From Patella vulgata (lineage: Eukaryota > Mollusca > Gastropoda > Patellidae), in contig NC_065882.2 in NCBI RefSeq assembly GCF_932274485.2, positions 76,720,767-76,784,766 on the forward strand: a stretch of DNA of 64,000 nucleotides, written 5' to 3'. Below the pieces are notes generated by a model. It was not told the origin of the DNA, made no database searches, and was given only the letters and a program-made list of their open reading frames with translations. Each line of letters starts with the position of its first letter. The stretch's first letter is position 1. This document shows positions 44,593-54,564 of the stretch, piece after piece. Both the position numbers and the translations under genes were made by a program.

Positions 44593-44915
44593 CCCGTCAG
44601 ACCGGGGTCGCGTCCTTCGACCAGAAAATGCACAAGATCGCCGGCAAACGTGAACGCAATGTGCGAAAATGTCTCAAAATATTACAAACTTGAAAAAAAA
44701 AAATCGCGTTTTCACACCTTTCCAGGGCAGATCGCAGAACCTTGGCGTTTGTTTTGAACATGCTCAAAACAAACGCCCTGAATCGGCGAACATTTGCGAC
44801 GATATCTGGCGTTTCCACCACGCTTTTACCACGCTTATAGCGATCTTGACGCGCTCTGGGGGCCATTTTCCGTCGCAGTACCCGCGCAGTAACGGCGCCA
44901 GCCCGGTCTGACGGG
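44593..44915. mobile_element. GC-rich MITE with CCCGTCAGACCGGG ends
   Basis: CCCGTCAGACCGGG (44593-44606) and its exact inverse (44902-44915) close a 323-bp segment richer in GC than its surroundings. Inside, 44744-44777 is a perfect hairpin with 14-bp arms (GGCGTTTGTTTTGA / TCAAAACAAACGCC). No target duplication was fixed; GTA on both sides is possible. Non-coding. Confidence 0.75.
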
Positions 44916-45219
44916 GGTATGACACAGAGCTTGTGTCAGTCGGGGCCTTTGCCAAGAAACATGCTTAAATTGCCAAAACCATAAGACAAGAATTCACTTC
45001 GAAACGCATATTTATTATGAATGTCAGACCAAAAGTACTTTTTCATCGAGAATCCTAACGCATGTTATGGTCTTACGAATTTGATATCGATATGTTTGTA
45101 TTTTATCCAATTATCCACAATCATCGATCCCAGGAGAGTATCTAATGTTTTATTTTAACGTATTAACGTAATATTTGTTCAACCTTGATATTGTCGATCT
45201 ATTAAAGGGGCATTATGTA

Positions 45220-45332
45220 TGGTTTAATGGTCGAGAGCGAGACATTAAGTAATAATTATATTGATATGCACGAGGCGTTAGCCGAGTGTTGTTTCAATAT
45301 ATTACGCAATGTCTTTAGCTCACACCATTAAA
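45220..45332. mobile_element. Short palindromic element
   Basis: GGTTTAATGGTCGAGAGCGA and GACATTAAGTAATAATTATA are answered by AATGTCTTTAGCTCACACCA and TTAAAC. The middle has GCACGAGGCGTTAGCCGAGT. 113 bp; one copy seen. Confidence 0.6.
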
Positions 45333-45512
45333 CAACTTAAAATACAGACACCATCCCGCACGTGATTTTCAATGAAATACGTCACGCGAGTCCAATATTA
45401 CATCTAGTATAGATAATGTACGATTGGAAAGTTGCCGGTACATTATTGGAAATAATGGTACGCCCTGGTACGCCCTGGTACGCCAAAATCAAAGGATGAC
45501 GTCACATCTGTA

Positions 45513-45600
45513 TTTTAAGTAAGATTAAGATAAAGAGCTGGCCGTTCTCGCAATAATATTTTAAAAATAGATAATGCAAAATGAATATATTGAAACTTAC
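45513..45600 (+). mobile_element. Family P1 left-end fragment
   Basis: AGATTAAGATAAAGAGCTGG, CCGTTCTCGCAATAAT and ATAGATAATGCAAAATGAAT match the P1 left part. A small CTGGTACGCC triplication lies upstream at 45458-45485. Confidence 0.65.
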
Positions 45601-45849
45601 AATGGCTGTTATAGTTTTGACACGATGTCTACATTGACCTTGTAGCCACCTAGTGTAGTAAAGAGAAGTAAAACGAAATTTTGAACTATAAAAAAAAAAC
45701 GAAACGAAAAAGGGTCTGTGTTTTTAATCAGATTGCTGTTCTGATGTCTATGTAATGAATGAAAATGTTGGTGACAAAAGTTTGTATCAACCCTTAGTTA
45801 TATACTTTTCATTCAGCCCTCGTATTTCCGCAATTCTATATCCAGAAGT

Positions 45850-46130
45850 GAGAGAGAGAGAGAGAGAAATGGGGTTTAACGTCCACTCGACACAAACTAG
45901 GTCATTTCGGGACTAACATATGGTTTAACTTTATTTACATAATTCGCTTGCGCGTAGGGGTCTTTAGCAGTGGGAGGAAACCGGGGGCCCCGGAGAAAAC
46001 CCACGAGGTTGGACAGGCGACCCTACTCCTTGCCACGTACAACCGGGGATTCGAAACCACGCCAGTCGACTCAATGACAGACTTTATGATACAGCGCGCG
46101 CACGCTAACCATTCAGCCATCCAACCCCCC
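45850..46130 (-). mobile_element. SINE-B, full length, reference copy
   Basis: GA tail, ATGGGGTTTAACGTCCACTC, central domain in reverse, B-box-like region, and CTAACCATTCAGCCATCCAA. ATATCCAGAAGT flanks it at 45838-45849 and 46131-46142, a 12-bp target duplication. Confidence 0.95.
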
Positions 46131-46375
46131 ATATCCAGAAGTACATTATATTTAGTTCTGTCTGGTTGTGTTAAATTTCTAACCAATTCATTTATTCTGG
46201 CTACATGAAATCGGGTCATTGAAAACATCCTTCCTTGATATGATACGATAAATGATTCACGGTAATCAAATAATTATTCTCAGTTGGCGGACGACAAATT
46301 GTTGATTCATTCAGGGCATTTTTTCTCATGCATCCATTGAAATAATGTCGAACAAACTAACTAGCCCAGAGCAAC

Positions 46376-46556
46376 GAGGGGTGGAAAGTGTTCTCAGGGG
46401 GAGGGGGGGGGGCTCTAAAATTGACGGACAATGTACAGTGTATATCTATTTTTTTTATGGTCGACAATTTTTTCATAGGGGGAGGGGGGGCGAAACATTT
46501 TGCAGGGGGGCTTTGCTCGCCCTTCGCCCCCCCCCCCCCCTAGTTACAGGCCTGAC
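46376..46556 (-). mobile_element. G/C-run element with GTTACAGGCCTGA end
   Basis: GAGGGGTGGAAAGTGTTCTC and G runs at one side; C run, CTAGTTACAGGCCTGA at the other. The reverse of this end resembles CAGGCCCGTAACTGGGGTGG at 47222 and the fragment at 35391-35446. Probably a small repeat family with poly-G near one terminus; boundaries uncertain. Confidence 0.45.
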
Positions 46557-46628
46557 TAACTTCCGAAGCTTTGCCGCCATTTTGGCCTCGCTCTAATCTA
46601 ATCATGCACCTAAAGGAGAAGAACATGG

Positions 46629-46986
46629 AATGAAGTGGGGTTAACGTCCTACTGTTCTGCTCCGATTCGGCTGATGAAGGCACCGTGTGTTATGAGAGAA
46701 ATTTTTGCCCGGACACCGGTGCTACGACCTACTCCTATATCGAATTCAAACTGCCAGGTATTATCTGAACGACTTGACATCTGTCCTTGCCAGGCCCTCC
46801 GTACTGCACCACTGACATTGGCGTGCACGTAAAAGATCCCTTGGAAGTTGGAATTCGATATAAGAGTAGGCCGTAGCGCCGCTGTCATGGCAAAATTTCC
46901 CTCATAGCACACTGTATGGCGTATGCCCGTTTTCATTAGCCCAGTCAGAGCAGAACAGTAGGACGTTAAACCGCATTTCATTTCGT
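46629..46986. mobile_element. Two SINE-A copies head to head
   Basis: A reverse 3' part (GGGGTTAACGTCCTACTGTT to GTACTGCACCACTGACA, 46629-46818) meets a forward 3' part (TTGGCGTGCACGTAAAAGAT to GGACGTTAAACCGC, 46818-46986). The pair forms an inverted repeat of about 130-bp arms. Confidence 0.9.
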
Positions 46987-47221
46987 TCCATTTAGAGTAG
47001 GCGTATTAAAACTAATCATATATCAGGCGATATTACATATCTTGTATTAACCTTACAAACTTTATGAATCATATAATTACTCATCCAACTTTCAAATCTC
47101 CACTTAACTTTAAAGGGATACTGCATTCTCCTTCGGTACCACATGTTTTTCTTGCCTGGTAAGGTGGGGGTGGTGGTGGTATGGGATTATCTTGCCTTAC
47201 CCCATATACTTCAATCCAACA

Positions 47222-47422
47222 TTCAGGCCCGTAACTGGGGTGGGGTGGTTGCAAAGCCTTAATAACGTCGTACCGAGACCAAACACAGCCGATGGATTGC
47301 GCCAGGCTTTTCTGATTGTGTGGTTCCAGGTGCCAATGGCGTTCGTCAATCGTCTGGCCCACTCCATGTACAGACTCTGCGCTGCTGTTATTGACACTCG
47401 CGGTAGACACACTAGATACTAA
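47222..47422 (+). pseudogene. Tc1/mariner transposase C-terminal remnant
   Basis: The + frame ending at 47422 has PMAFVNRLAHSMYRLCAAV followed by IDTRGRHTRY and a stop. This matches the C-terminus typical of Tc1/mariner transposases (IP..-I-SM-RC-AVI-..GGHTRY). Upstream, LRQAF and VWFQVP fit the preceding helix. The DDE catalytic part is not recognisable, so this is a dead fragment of perhaps 47 residues. The upstream CAGGCCCGTAACTGGGG word belongs to another repeat. It is a plain DNA transposon relic, not a host gene. Confidence 0.7.
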
Positions 47423-47681
47423 TGTATAGACTGTGTACAGACTCGAAACCTTCTCGTAATGTCTTGGAATTGTGATGAATTAATCACTAATGTGTCAACA
47501 TACTGTTCACAAAAAATTGCTTTGATCCATTTAGTAAGTCGTTTTCTAAAATGATTTGATTAAAGTGTCTCTCTGATTTTGAAATCGGACTGATGTTGTT
47601 TGTTGGGGTTTTTTTTTTTGGGGGGGGGGGGCGGGTGTTTTGGTTTTTTTTTGTTTTGCTTGCTATTTAGTATATTTAGTA

Positions 47682-47862
47682 ATTGAACTGGAATATATAC
47701 ATGTAGGTCACAATTCTATGGAATACAATTTACTGCGTATCAAACATAATGACTAGCGAATCCTATAGTCGAAACGTCGCTAATTATAGTCCACAGAATT
47801 GTGATCTGTATATATACAAATCGTATGCGATAACACCTCGGTGGAAGCGGACGTTAAATAAA
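47682..47862. mobile_element. Family D foldback repeat followed by SINE-C tail
   Basis: GAACTGGAATATATACATG and GTCACAATTCTATGGAATAC pair with CACAGAATTGTGATCTGTAT; the middle has GTCGAAACGTCGCTAATTA. Arms are less perfect than at 16784. At 47840-47862 lies the SINE-C terminus. Confidence 0.65.
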
Positions 47863-48199
47863 GCTATTTCACACACATAATTCAGTAGGTAACGAAAGAT
47901 TGTGGAACCATTCCTTCACGGTCATATTACTCATTTCAAACTCTTATCGCCGTCAGTCTATCTTAAAATACAGGTAATTTAGTATTAATAAAACGCAATA
48001 ACATCCAGCATCAGTATACTCACCAGGTTGACTTGGTGCCAACAAAAATAAACATTAGAGATATTTTTGGAAGATGTAATGAGTATGAGCTATGATTGAC
48101 AAGATGAAATTGAGTGTTTTGTGTAGCCGTGTGATTAAAGTGTAAGTGAGGGTAGGGTGTCTTGGTATAACCACGGTCTGTAACTTATACCTTTAGGCC
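47863..48199. other. No recognisable feature
   Basis: Non-coding sequence. Confidence 0.4.
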
Positions 48200-48497
48200 C
48201 AGAGAGAGAGAGGGGGAGGGAAAGAGAGAGGATGGGATTTAACGCCCATTCGACACAAACTATGTCATTTCGGGACTAACATATAATTCAATTTAATTTC
48301 AATAATTCGCTTGCGCGTAGAGCTGTTTAGCAGTGGGGGGAAACCGGGGGACCCGGAGAAAACCCACGAGGTTGGTCAAGCGACCCTACTCCTGGTCACG
48401 TACAACCGGGGAATCGAAACCATGCCAGTTGACTCAGTGACAGATCTTATGATACGGCGCGCACGTGCTGACCATTCGGCCATCCACCCCTCCCCCG
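48200..48497 (-). mobile_element. SINE-B, full length
   Basis: GA-rich tail, GATGGGATTTAACGCCCATT, central domain in reverse, CGGGGAATCGAAACCATGCC, and CTGACCATTCGGCCATCCAC. A second GA run follows at 48497-48520. Confidence 0.94.
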
Positions 48498-48520
48498 AGA
48501 GAGAGAGAGAGAGAGAGAGG

Positions 48521-48829
48521 GGATGTTAAATCTCATTTCTCACACACTTTGTACCTTCTAAATAGTTGTGATAAATAGTTCTGACGAAAGGAAAAAACAT
48601 TGTTGCTTATCTTTTCCTTATACGATACTTAGGATTTAACCTTTCCTTTAAGACTTATTGTATAATATAAAGAGATTAATTTTCATCCGAGGGGATTAAA
48701 TTTTCACTTCTCATACCTAACATTCCAAATATGTACGTCACTGTTTACGAGATAAAGTAAGCTCGTGTGACATCATGTATGCCTTGGTATTTGTATACTC
48801 CACATGCATACGTATTAAACATGGTGGAA
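48521..48829. other. No recognisable feature
   Basis: Non-coding, with a short SINE-tail-like word near 48520. Confidence 0.4.
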
Positions 48830-48970
48830 ATGAAATGAAATGCGGTTTAACGTCTTACTGTTCTGCTCCTAAACCGGGCTAATGAAGACGGGCATACACC
48901 ACACAGTGTGCTATGAGGGAAATTTTTCACAGGCTAGCGAGCCAGCGTCTTACCCACTTAGCCACGTCTA
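48830..48970 (-). mobile_element. SINE-A with large internal deletion
   Basis: The 3' part (AATGCGGTTTAACGTCTTAC to GCTATGAGGGAAATTTTTC) is joined to the tRNA-like head (CAGGCTAGCGAGCCAGCGTC, TTACCCACTTAGCCACG). About 220 bp of body is absent, giving a mini-SINE with both termini. Confidence 0.88.
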
Positions 48971-48982
48971 CCTTATTTAACT

Positions 48983-49190
48983 GCTAAATCTATTTGTTAA
49001 GGCCAGCTCAATTTTCGTCAAGGTCGCTGAGATGTAAATAAGGTTAGTGCACGTGATTGTTGGCGAGATTGTAGGTTAGGGTTAGGGTAAGCATCAGGGC
49101 TAGGTCCAGGGTTAGGGTTAGGGTTGGGATTAGCGCATCTCGTGACCTTTGGCGAAAAATTGAGTTGACCTTATCAATTAGATTTAACCC
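48983..49190 (+). mobile_element. Palindromic element with TTAGGG core, family T
   Basis: AAATCTATTTGTTAAGGCCA and GTCGCTGAGATGTAAATAAG at the left; GCATCTCGTGACCTTTGGCG and GTTGACCTTATCAATTAGAT at the right. The core has GGTTAGGGTTAGGG and CCAGGGTTAGGGTTAGGGTT. It directly abuts the mini SINE-A. Confidence 0.82.
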
Positions 49191-49440
49191 TTATTTAACA
49201 TGGTCTACTACTCAACAACAAGGATTACTTTGTCGGTGATTTTTCATCGTGGAAGACTAATCCTTCGTATATCACGTTACAACCCGACGGATTATCGGCG
49301 ACAGAAAGGGTTAAGAAGTCATTATCGATTGATTGATTAATTAATATATAACTCCGACGTCACATGTTTTGTTTACGTTTAGTTTATTAATTTTGCCATA
49401 CTAGGTTTTTAGTGTATAAACTAATTGGTTTTATAGGACG

Positions 49441-49750
49441 CTATGGATAACAATTACTATGGTTTATTTCACTGCGACGTTTCAACAAGATTTAACAATT
49501 CGTTATCAAGCATATAACACAAATAAATGACAAGAAAAATGCTTATATTCATGTATATATAAGAAATATCGTTATATATATATACACGTGCAGTGCAAAC
49601 CCTCCAATGCAATGCAAACTCACACTGCTTGTGTATATAACCATATTTTTTGTATACAAGAAATATGGTTATATATATATATAAGAGCAGTGCACAAGAG
49701 ATCTTGTTGAAACGTCCCAGTTAGATAAACCATAGTAATTGTTATCCATA
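49441..49750. mobile_element. Foldback repeat with 48-bp arms, family D-like
   Basis: CTATGGATAACAATTACTAT through GACGTTTCAACAAG (49441-49489) is inverted at 49703-49750. Inside, TCGTTATCAAGCATATAAC and two ATATGGTTATATATATATA-type AT repeats. The right flank TTCCAATTACTAAATGTCAT recurs at other family-D copies. Confidence 0.75.
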
Positions 49751-50039
49751 AATAGTGTTTTATTTGATTATGTTCCAATTACTAAATGTCATTCAAAGAA
49801 TGGTTTTATATAGGATTTGAAACTTTTACCTACTATAAATCACTCTAAATTGACCAATGTCCAATATTTATGTTTACAATATACAATATATATTATTTAT
49901 GTTATAGAACATCCTTTATGTTTATCTGCGGTTCAAAAGATATAGTAAATATATTCTGATGTCAACCCCCATAAACAAAAACAGTCAACGTCGTACCTTG
50001 GGTTGAGCAATCCATAATCTGTGTGAAAAGAGGTGTATG
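49751..50039. other. No recognisable feature
   Basis: AT-rich non-coding sequence. Confidence 0.4.
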
Positions 50040-50354
50040 AATGAAATGAAATGGGGTTTAACGTCTATATCTCTCGGCATCGACTGGGCAAATGAAGACG
50101 GGCATGTTGTTTTCAATGAAGGAAATTCTGCCCTAACAGCGGCGCTAAGGCATATTCTTATTTCAGGAGTTTCTTTTACGTGCACGACAATGTGTACACG
50201 GGACCTGTTTTTCGTCCCATCCGAACGACTAAACACTGTTCCTTGTAAGGTCATCCGTCCTACACCACTGAATTATCGGCCAATTGACACCGGGAGTGAA
50301 CTCGGGGACCCCAGTTTAGCGAGCCCGCGCCTTGCACTAAGCCAACGCGGCTCC
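50040..50354 (-). mobile_element. SINE-A, near full length
   Basis: AATGGGGTTTAACGTCTATA to CTTGCACTAAGCCAACGCGG. The B-box part is diverged. Confidence 0.88.
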
Positions 50355-50460
50355 GCTTATTAGCCATACTCCTCGCAGTGTTTCGTTTGATTATACCTAA
50401 TCCTACTTAACACTGCTGGAAAGAAAGCAAATTTCTGTTCCAAATTATGACTGGTCAATA

Positions 50461-50536
50461 CGTCGGTAGGCAGACGAAGTGACTTATCTTCATACCGTAC
50501 CTATTGACGATAAGTCACTTCGTCTGCCTACCGACG
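50461..50536. repeat. Perfect palindrome, 28-bp arms, 20-bp loop
   Basis: CGTCGGTAGGCAGACGAAGT plus GACTTATC (50461-50488) is exactly inverted at 50509-50536. The loop is TTCATACCGTACCTATTGAC. The arms show no difference at all. It does not match the ends of the other elements here. Confidence 0.95.
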
Positions 50537-50952
50537 AATAGTCCGATTAACAACCAATAGCTAACAGAGTTCTAAAGTGGACCAAATATGTTTACATAAC
50601 ATTACGTCATGACTCACGATTTTATTATGCCCAATTAACCAATGCATAGCAGAATATTGCACCGTTTTTAATACCTTAAATCACTGTCCAAAGTCATAGG
50701 GAAGACCCCAGATTAAACGAAGGGCTGTCATGTTGCTGTAATTGGGATATATTTGATTGAGCGGGAAGAATAGACACACTCCCTCAAAAGCTCAAGTATC
50801 AGAAGCCAATCCAGCAATGGCCAGAGAGGGATTTCTCGGCCATTGCTTCAGGAATATGCTTGTTACCAGACAGTTTATACATCACAACAACGCATCGGGA
50901 TTTAAGGGTCGATTTCAGTTACTAACCCAACAAAGAATTGTTCCAAAACACA
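50537..50952. other. No recognisable gene
   Basis: Non-coding. The open frame beginning at 50757 runs into a SINE tail and is not called. Confidence 0.4.
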
Positions 50953-51048
50953 CCCTTCATAGCACACTGGGTGGCGTATGCCCGTCTTCATTATCCCAGT
51001 CGGGGCAGAACAGTAAGACGTTAAACCCCATTTCATCTCTTTTCATTT
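50953..51048 (+). mobile_element. SINE-A 3' fragment
   Basis: TTCATAGCACACTGGGTGGC, CGTCTTCATTATCCCAGTCG and AGTAAGACGTTAAACCCC. Confidence 0.88.
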
Positions 51049-51805
51049 CAAAAACACACCAAGGGCAGATAACCCGTGGAAGTTTTAGTCTCATGGTCAG
51101 GTGCTTTAGTTTAAAAGTTTTACTTTCTAGTTTACTTTAGTACTTTTATCTTTAATAAAGTCGATCTACGTGATAGATAAAAAGCTAATAAATATGATCT
51201 TATGACCATATTGGGTCAAGTAGGCCCAAGCTGCCCTATCAGTTATTCGGGAGAGTTTTATCAAGGCTAGTTTACACAAGCCATGTATACAAATTTATAT
51301 CTCAAGTCATTTCATATTTTATCAGATAAATATGATACGCCCCCATGCCTACTCACAAATCTATACGTTTCATCTGTTTATATAAACATTATATCTATTC
51401 ACTTTTATACGCCCATATTTCACGTGGCAGTGTATTGCAGTCACCCTTTTCCCATCCGTCCGACTGTCGACAAAGCTTGTAAACGCTCTACAGATCATAG
51501 TTTGGGCCTTTTTTCTCCGAACTTACACTGTACCAGGGATTGTTCTGTTGGTTCCAATGAGGAACACTACTAAACTTCTGAATAGGGCAAAGAGTTTTCA
51601 CAGAGTTACTGCCCCTGTCGACGATACTTTGTAGGAGTAGGAGTCCGGACCAAATTAATATCTGTCATACAGATGAACTCTAGCCAAGAGGCCCAATTTT
51701 TGAAATCCACGGTGGTTCAGTTAGTAGTTCGAACCCGTGTTGCCAATTTTTGATAACACTTTTCATTATTATTATTGTATATATATATTTATAATTTAGG
51801 GATCA
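51049..51805. other. No recognisable feature
   Basis: About 750 bp of non-coding sequence. Confidence 0.4.
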
Positions 51806-51961
51806 GGGCCCTGTTTCTCGAAATTTTAACTAAAAATAACATCCAAATTTTAGTAGATACTTCAATTTTATTGGCTAAGCACTAAAATCAATCTAATATT
51901 ATCCAATCAAATTACTAAAATTTGGATTTTATCTTAGTTAAAATTTCGTGAAACAGGCCCC
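51806..51961 (-). mobile_element. 156-bp MITE, family G
   Basis: Begins GGGCCCTGTTTCTCGAAATT and ends TTCGTGAAACAGGCCC. It aligns with 36356-36512 in the opposite orientation with few differences. Confidence 0.88.
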
Positions 51962-52129
51962 GGTACTTTTTTGTTCCTCCTCTTTGATCAATACAGTATT
52001 GGAAAATTTGTATTGTTATTATATATGTTTATTGCATTTCAAATTTCAGTAAAATCATATTAATATATTTTTGTACCTATTCATTTATTTTATAAATATG
52101 CTAATAAATGGCCATTTTCAATTCATCCC

Positions 52130-52205
52130 CCGTCTTCATTAGCCCAGTATCGGAGCAGAACAGTAGGACGTTAAACCCCATTTCATTTCATTTCATTTCA
52201 ATTCA
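52130..52205 (+). mobile_element. SINE-A tail fragment
   Basis: CCCGTCTTCATTAGCCCAGT, CAGTAGGACGTTAAACCCC, then ATTTC units. Confidence 0.88.
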
Positions 52206-52709
52206 TCCATACTGGCTTACTGCGTTGTATTATATGTGGTTTTAACCGCTTCAATTCGCCACCCTGTTATTGGGCCTTATGTTGTTTTTTTTATTCCATA
52301 TAATAAACTAATTTGAATGATTAGTCAGAGTGAATGTGTACATGACTAATAAAATAAACAAACTACAATTCAATGTTTTACAAGCAAACGAAGATATTTT
52401 ATTTATAATAGATCTTTTTATTTGTTTAGTAAATGTATAATACTAGTATCTATCAAGTTCATTGATATATCTAAAATTGAACAAAATCCCTTTTAAAAAA
52501 TGTGGCGTGAATCCCCAACTCGTTCCTCCTCAAGTATGGAGCTGATCAGATTCCGGTTCACCTTGAGTTTTCACATGCCATATGGCATTGTAAGAAAATA
52601 AGATGGGGGCTAATTTTTTTAGCTTTATTAAAACCTATATTGTGGGTTAATTTTTTAAATTACTTTCTAAAAAGCAATATATTTTCGGCGCGCATTCTTC
52701 TTAAGTTAT
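52206..52709. other. No recognisable feature
   Basis: AT-rich non-coding sequence. Confidence 0.4.
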
Positions 52710-52841
52710 TAGCCACGGTGGCTCGGTGAGTAAGATGCTGGCTCACTAAACGGAATGTCCGGGGTTCGGTCTCGGTATTTTCCAACGTGGCCTAGTCGTT
52801 CGGATACGCCATTAAGCCGAGGTTCCATGTACACGCTATAA
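52710..52841 (+). mobile_element. SINE-A 5' part, diverged
   Basis: AGCCACGGTGGCTCGGTGAG, GTAAGATGCTGGCTCACTAA, then CCTAGTCGTTCGGATACGCC and CCGAGGTTCCATGTACAC. The 3' half is missing. Confidence 0.75.
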
Positions 52842-54485
52842 CCGAGAATTACGCAGACATTTATTTTCTTGGTTACAAAATTCAATAGAGATTGTTATAG
52901 GCCTAACGTAACGTCATGGATTGTTAATTGGTATTTCACTATTGATAAACATAGAAACGTAAATATTTAGTAATCTATTGAGTCATTAATACTTCAAGGT
53001 CGCGCAGTCATATCCTATTCATTAAATTTAAATGGACCACCTACTAAGAGTGTATATGTAAACAAATGGTCGGACGGAAACACACACAAGGCGTTAATAG
53101 TTTAAATCAAATTATAAGCTCTCCGAAATCAGATAAATTAATTAATTTTATATCGATTTTATAAATCAAACTAGGCTAAATTCTGAAATTGCGAAATGGA
53201 CCGGTTAGTGAAGCCTATACCGTATCCTGTTTGACATGTGACATCGCCATACATTTGGTAGGCCTATTCATACTAAAATATTCACCGGTCAAAGCGTGAA
53301 TTAACCGGTTTTTAGTCGCTATCTATCGAAGTGGGGCATGCAATTCTGGTCTGTGAAGTGTGTACAGTCCTTCGGATGGGTTAAAAAAAACGAGGTCGAT
53401 CAGTGCGTGTGAATGGCAGTTGAAATTCGATATAAAATAGGTGTAAATGCAGAGGTTTTTTTTTTCGACCCCTCACCCCACCCCGACCCTGGAGCAAACG
53501 TAACAATTGAAATAAAAAGAAAAATACCATAGGCCTATCTTAAGTCTCAAAGTAATCAGAGTATTATGGTCGAGATTTACCTTCCTTACCTGTACTGAAC
53601 GTAGGCCTATACGTTGTTCAAAATAGAAAAAAAATCCCTTGGAAAATGAAATATGGAAGCAGATTGAGCGCTCCTTTTCAACAGTCATTAACGCTATGAC
53701 ATTGACGAATACTTTTATTTCTGTAAATAAATGTCATTCTAAATGTTATTTAATGCAATGAGTTGGACGGCTTTATGCGACACGGAAAGGTGAGTATCCC
53801 ACAATATCGTATGATATAGTAAATATAGTACATGGTTCGACCAATCAAAATGCACCATTCAATGAATGGACACTGAGTATCGTACGATTCTACGTCACTC
53901 ACGTTGCCAATAACAGTGTTTTAAGAAAATCACACCTCAAACTTCATAATATTATTCACTGTTTGCCGGATAACATAGAAGCACTCGAACTTGGACCATA
54001 TCTACCTTTATTGTGGTGTGTTCCATTTAATAAGTAAGCGACATTTGGAAAAATTAAAGCTGTGTCATTCTGCCCTTGGCCGGCTGGAAAAATCATCCGA
54101 TTGATCATTAATATTCATGTTGTTCGGGTCGAATCGTATTAGAATATTTTGAGACGACATCATAGTAATTGGTAGTCCTGGGATAAGATCTGACTATTTG
54201 TGACCCTTATTCATCAGGGAACTGAAACATCTCTCTAAAGAAGAAAAACAAGAGAACAAATTTTGAGGTCATTCATATACTTTTTTGTTGTTGTGCAGAG
54301 GGAGGACCGTCAACTAGTGCAATAGCTGAGCAGGCGGTTTCTAGATCCCCAACGATCTTTCGCGGGTATTAACAACACGCCGGCATCACTCCGGATTTGG
54401 GACATTTCTAAAGAATTATTGCATTTATCCGATCTATTTGAGGTGAAGAGTAAATTTGGTATTATCAAGACCATCGAACAGAAGA
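52842..54485. other. Mostly unassigned flank upstream of the LDLR-like gene
   Basis: A SINE-A scrap (CAGTCCTTCGGATGGG to TGAAATTCGATATAAAATAG) lies at about 53366-53452. 54300-54485 is the probable 5' UTR/promoter area of the receptor gene, but no TATA box or initiator convinces. There is no CpG-rich block. Confidence 0.4.
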
Positions 54486-54564
54486 ATGAAGAAATTGTCG
54501 TTGGCTTTTTTGTCGGTGTATTTGGTGATACAACTGTTACTACAACCGACACGAGGAAAAAACA
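54486..54564 (+). CDS. LDLR-like exon 1: start codon and signal peptide
   Basis: ATG in AGAAGAATGA is followed by KK, a Leu/Val-rich core ([14 protein letters not shown]) and QPTRGKN, a normal secretory signal with a likely cleavage after TRG or nearby. The exon ends after one base of codon 27, with donor GTGAGT. This ATG is chosen because it directly gives a complete signal peptide. The 5' UTR extent is unknown. Confidence 0.85.

Noticed and set aside
44597-44866. 89-residue reverse frame at 44.7 kb
   Set aside because: It lies wholly inside the GC-rich TIR element and spans its perfect hairpin.
47081-47410. 109-residue reverse frame overlapping the transposase remnant
   Set aside because: The recognisable transposase ending is on the + strand; the reverse frame has no family resemblance.
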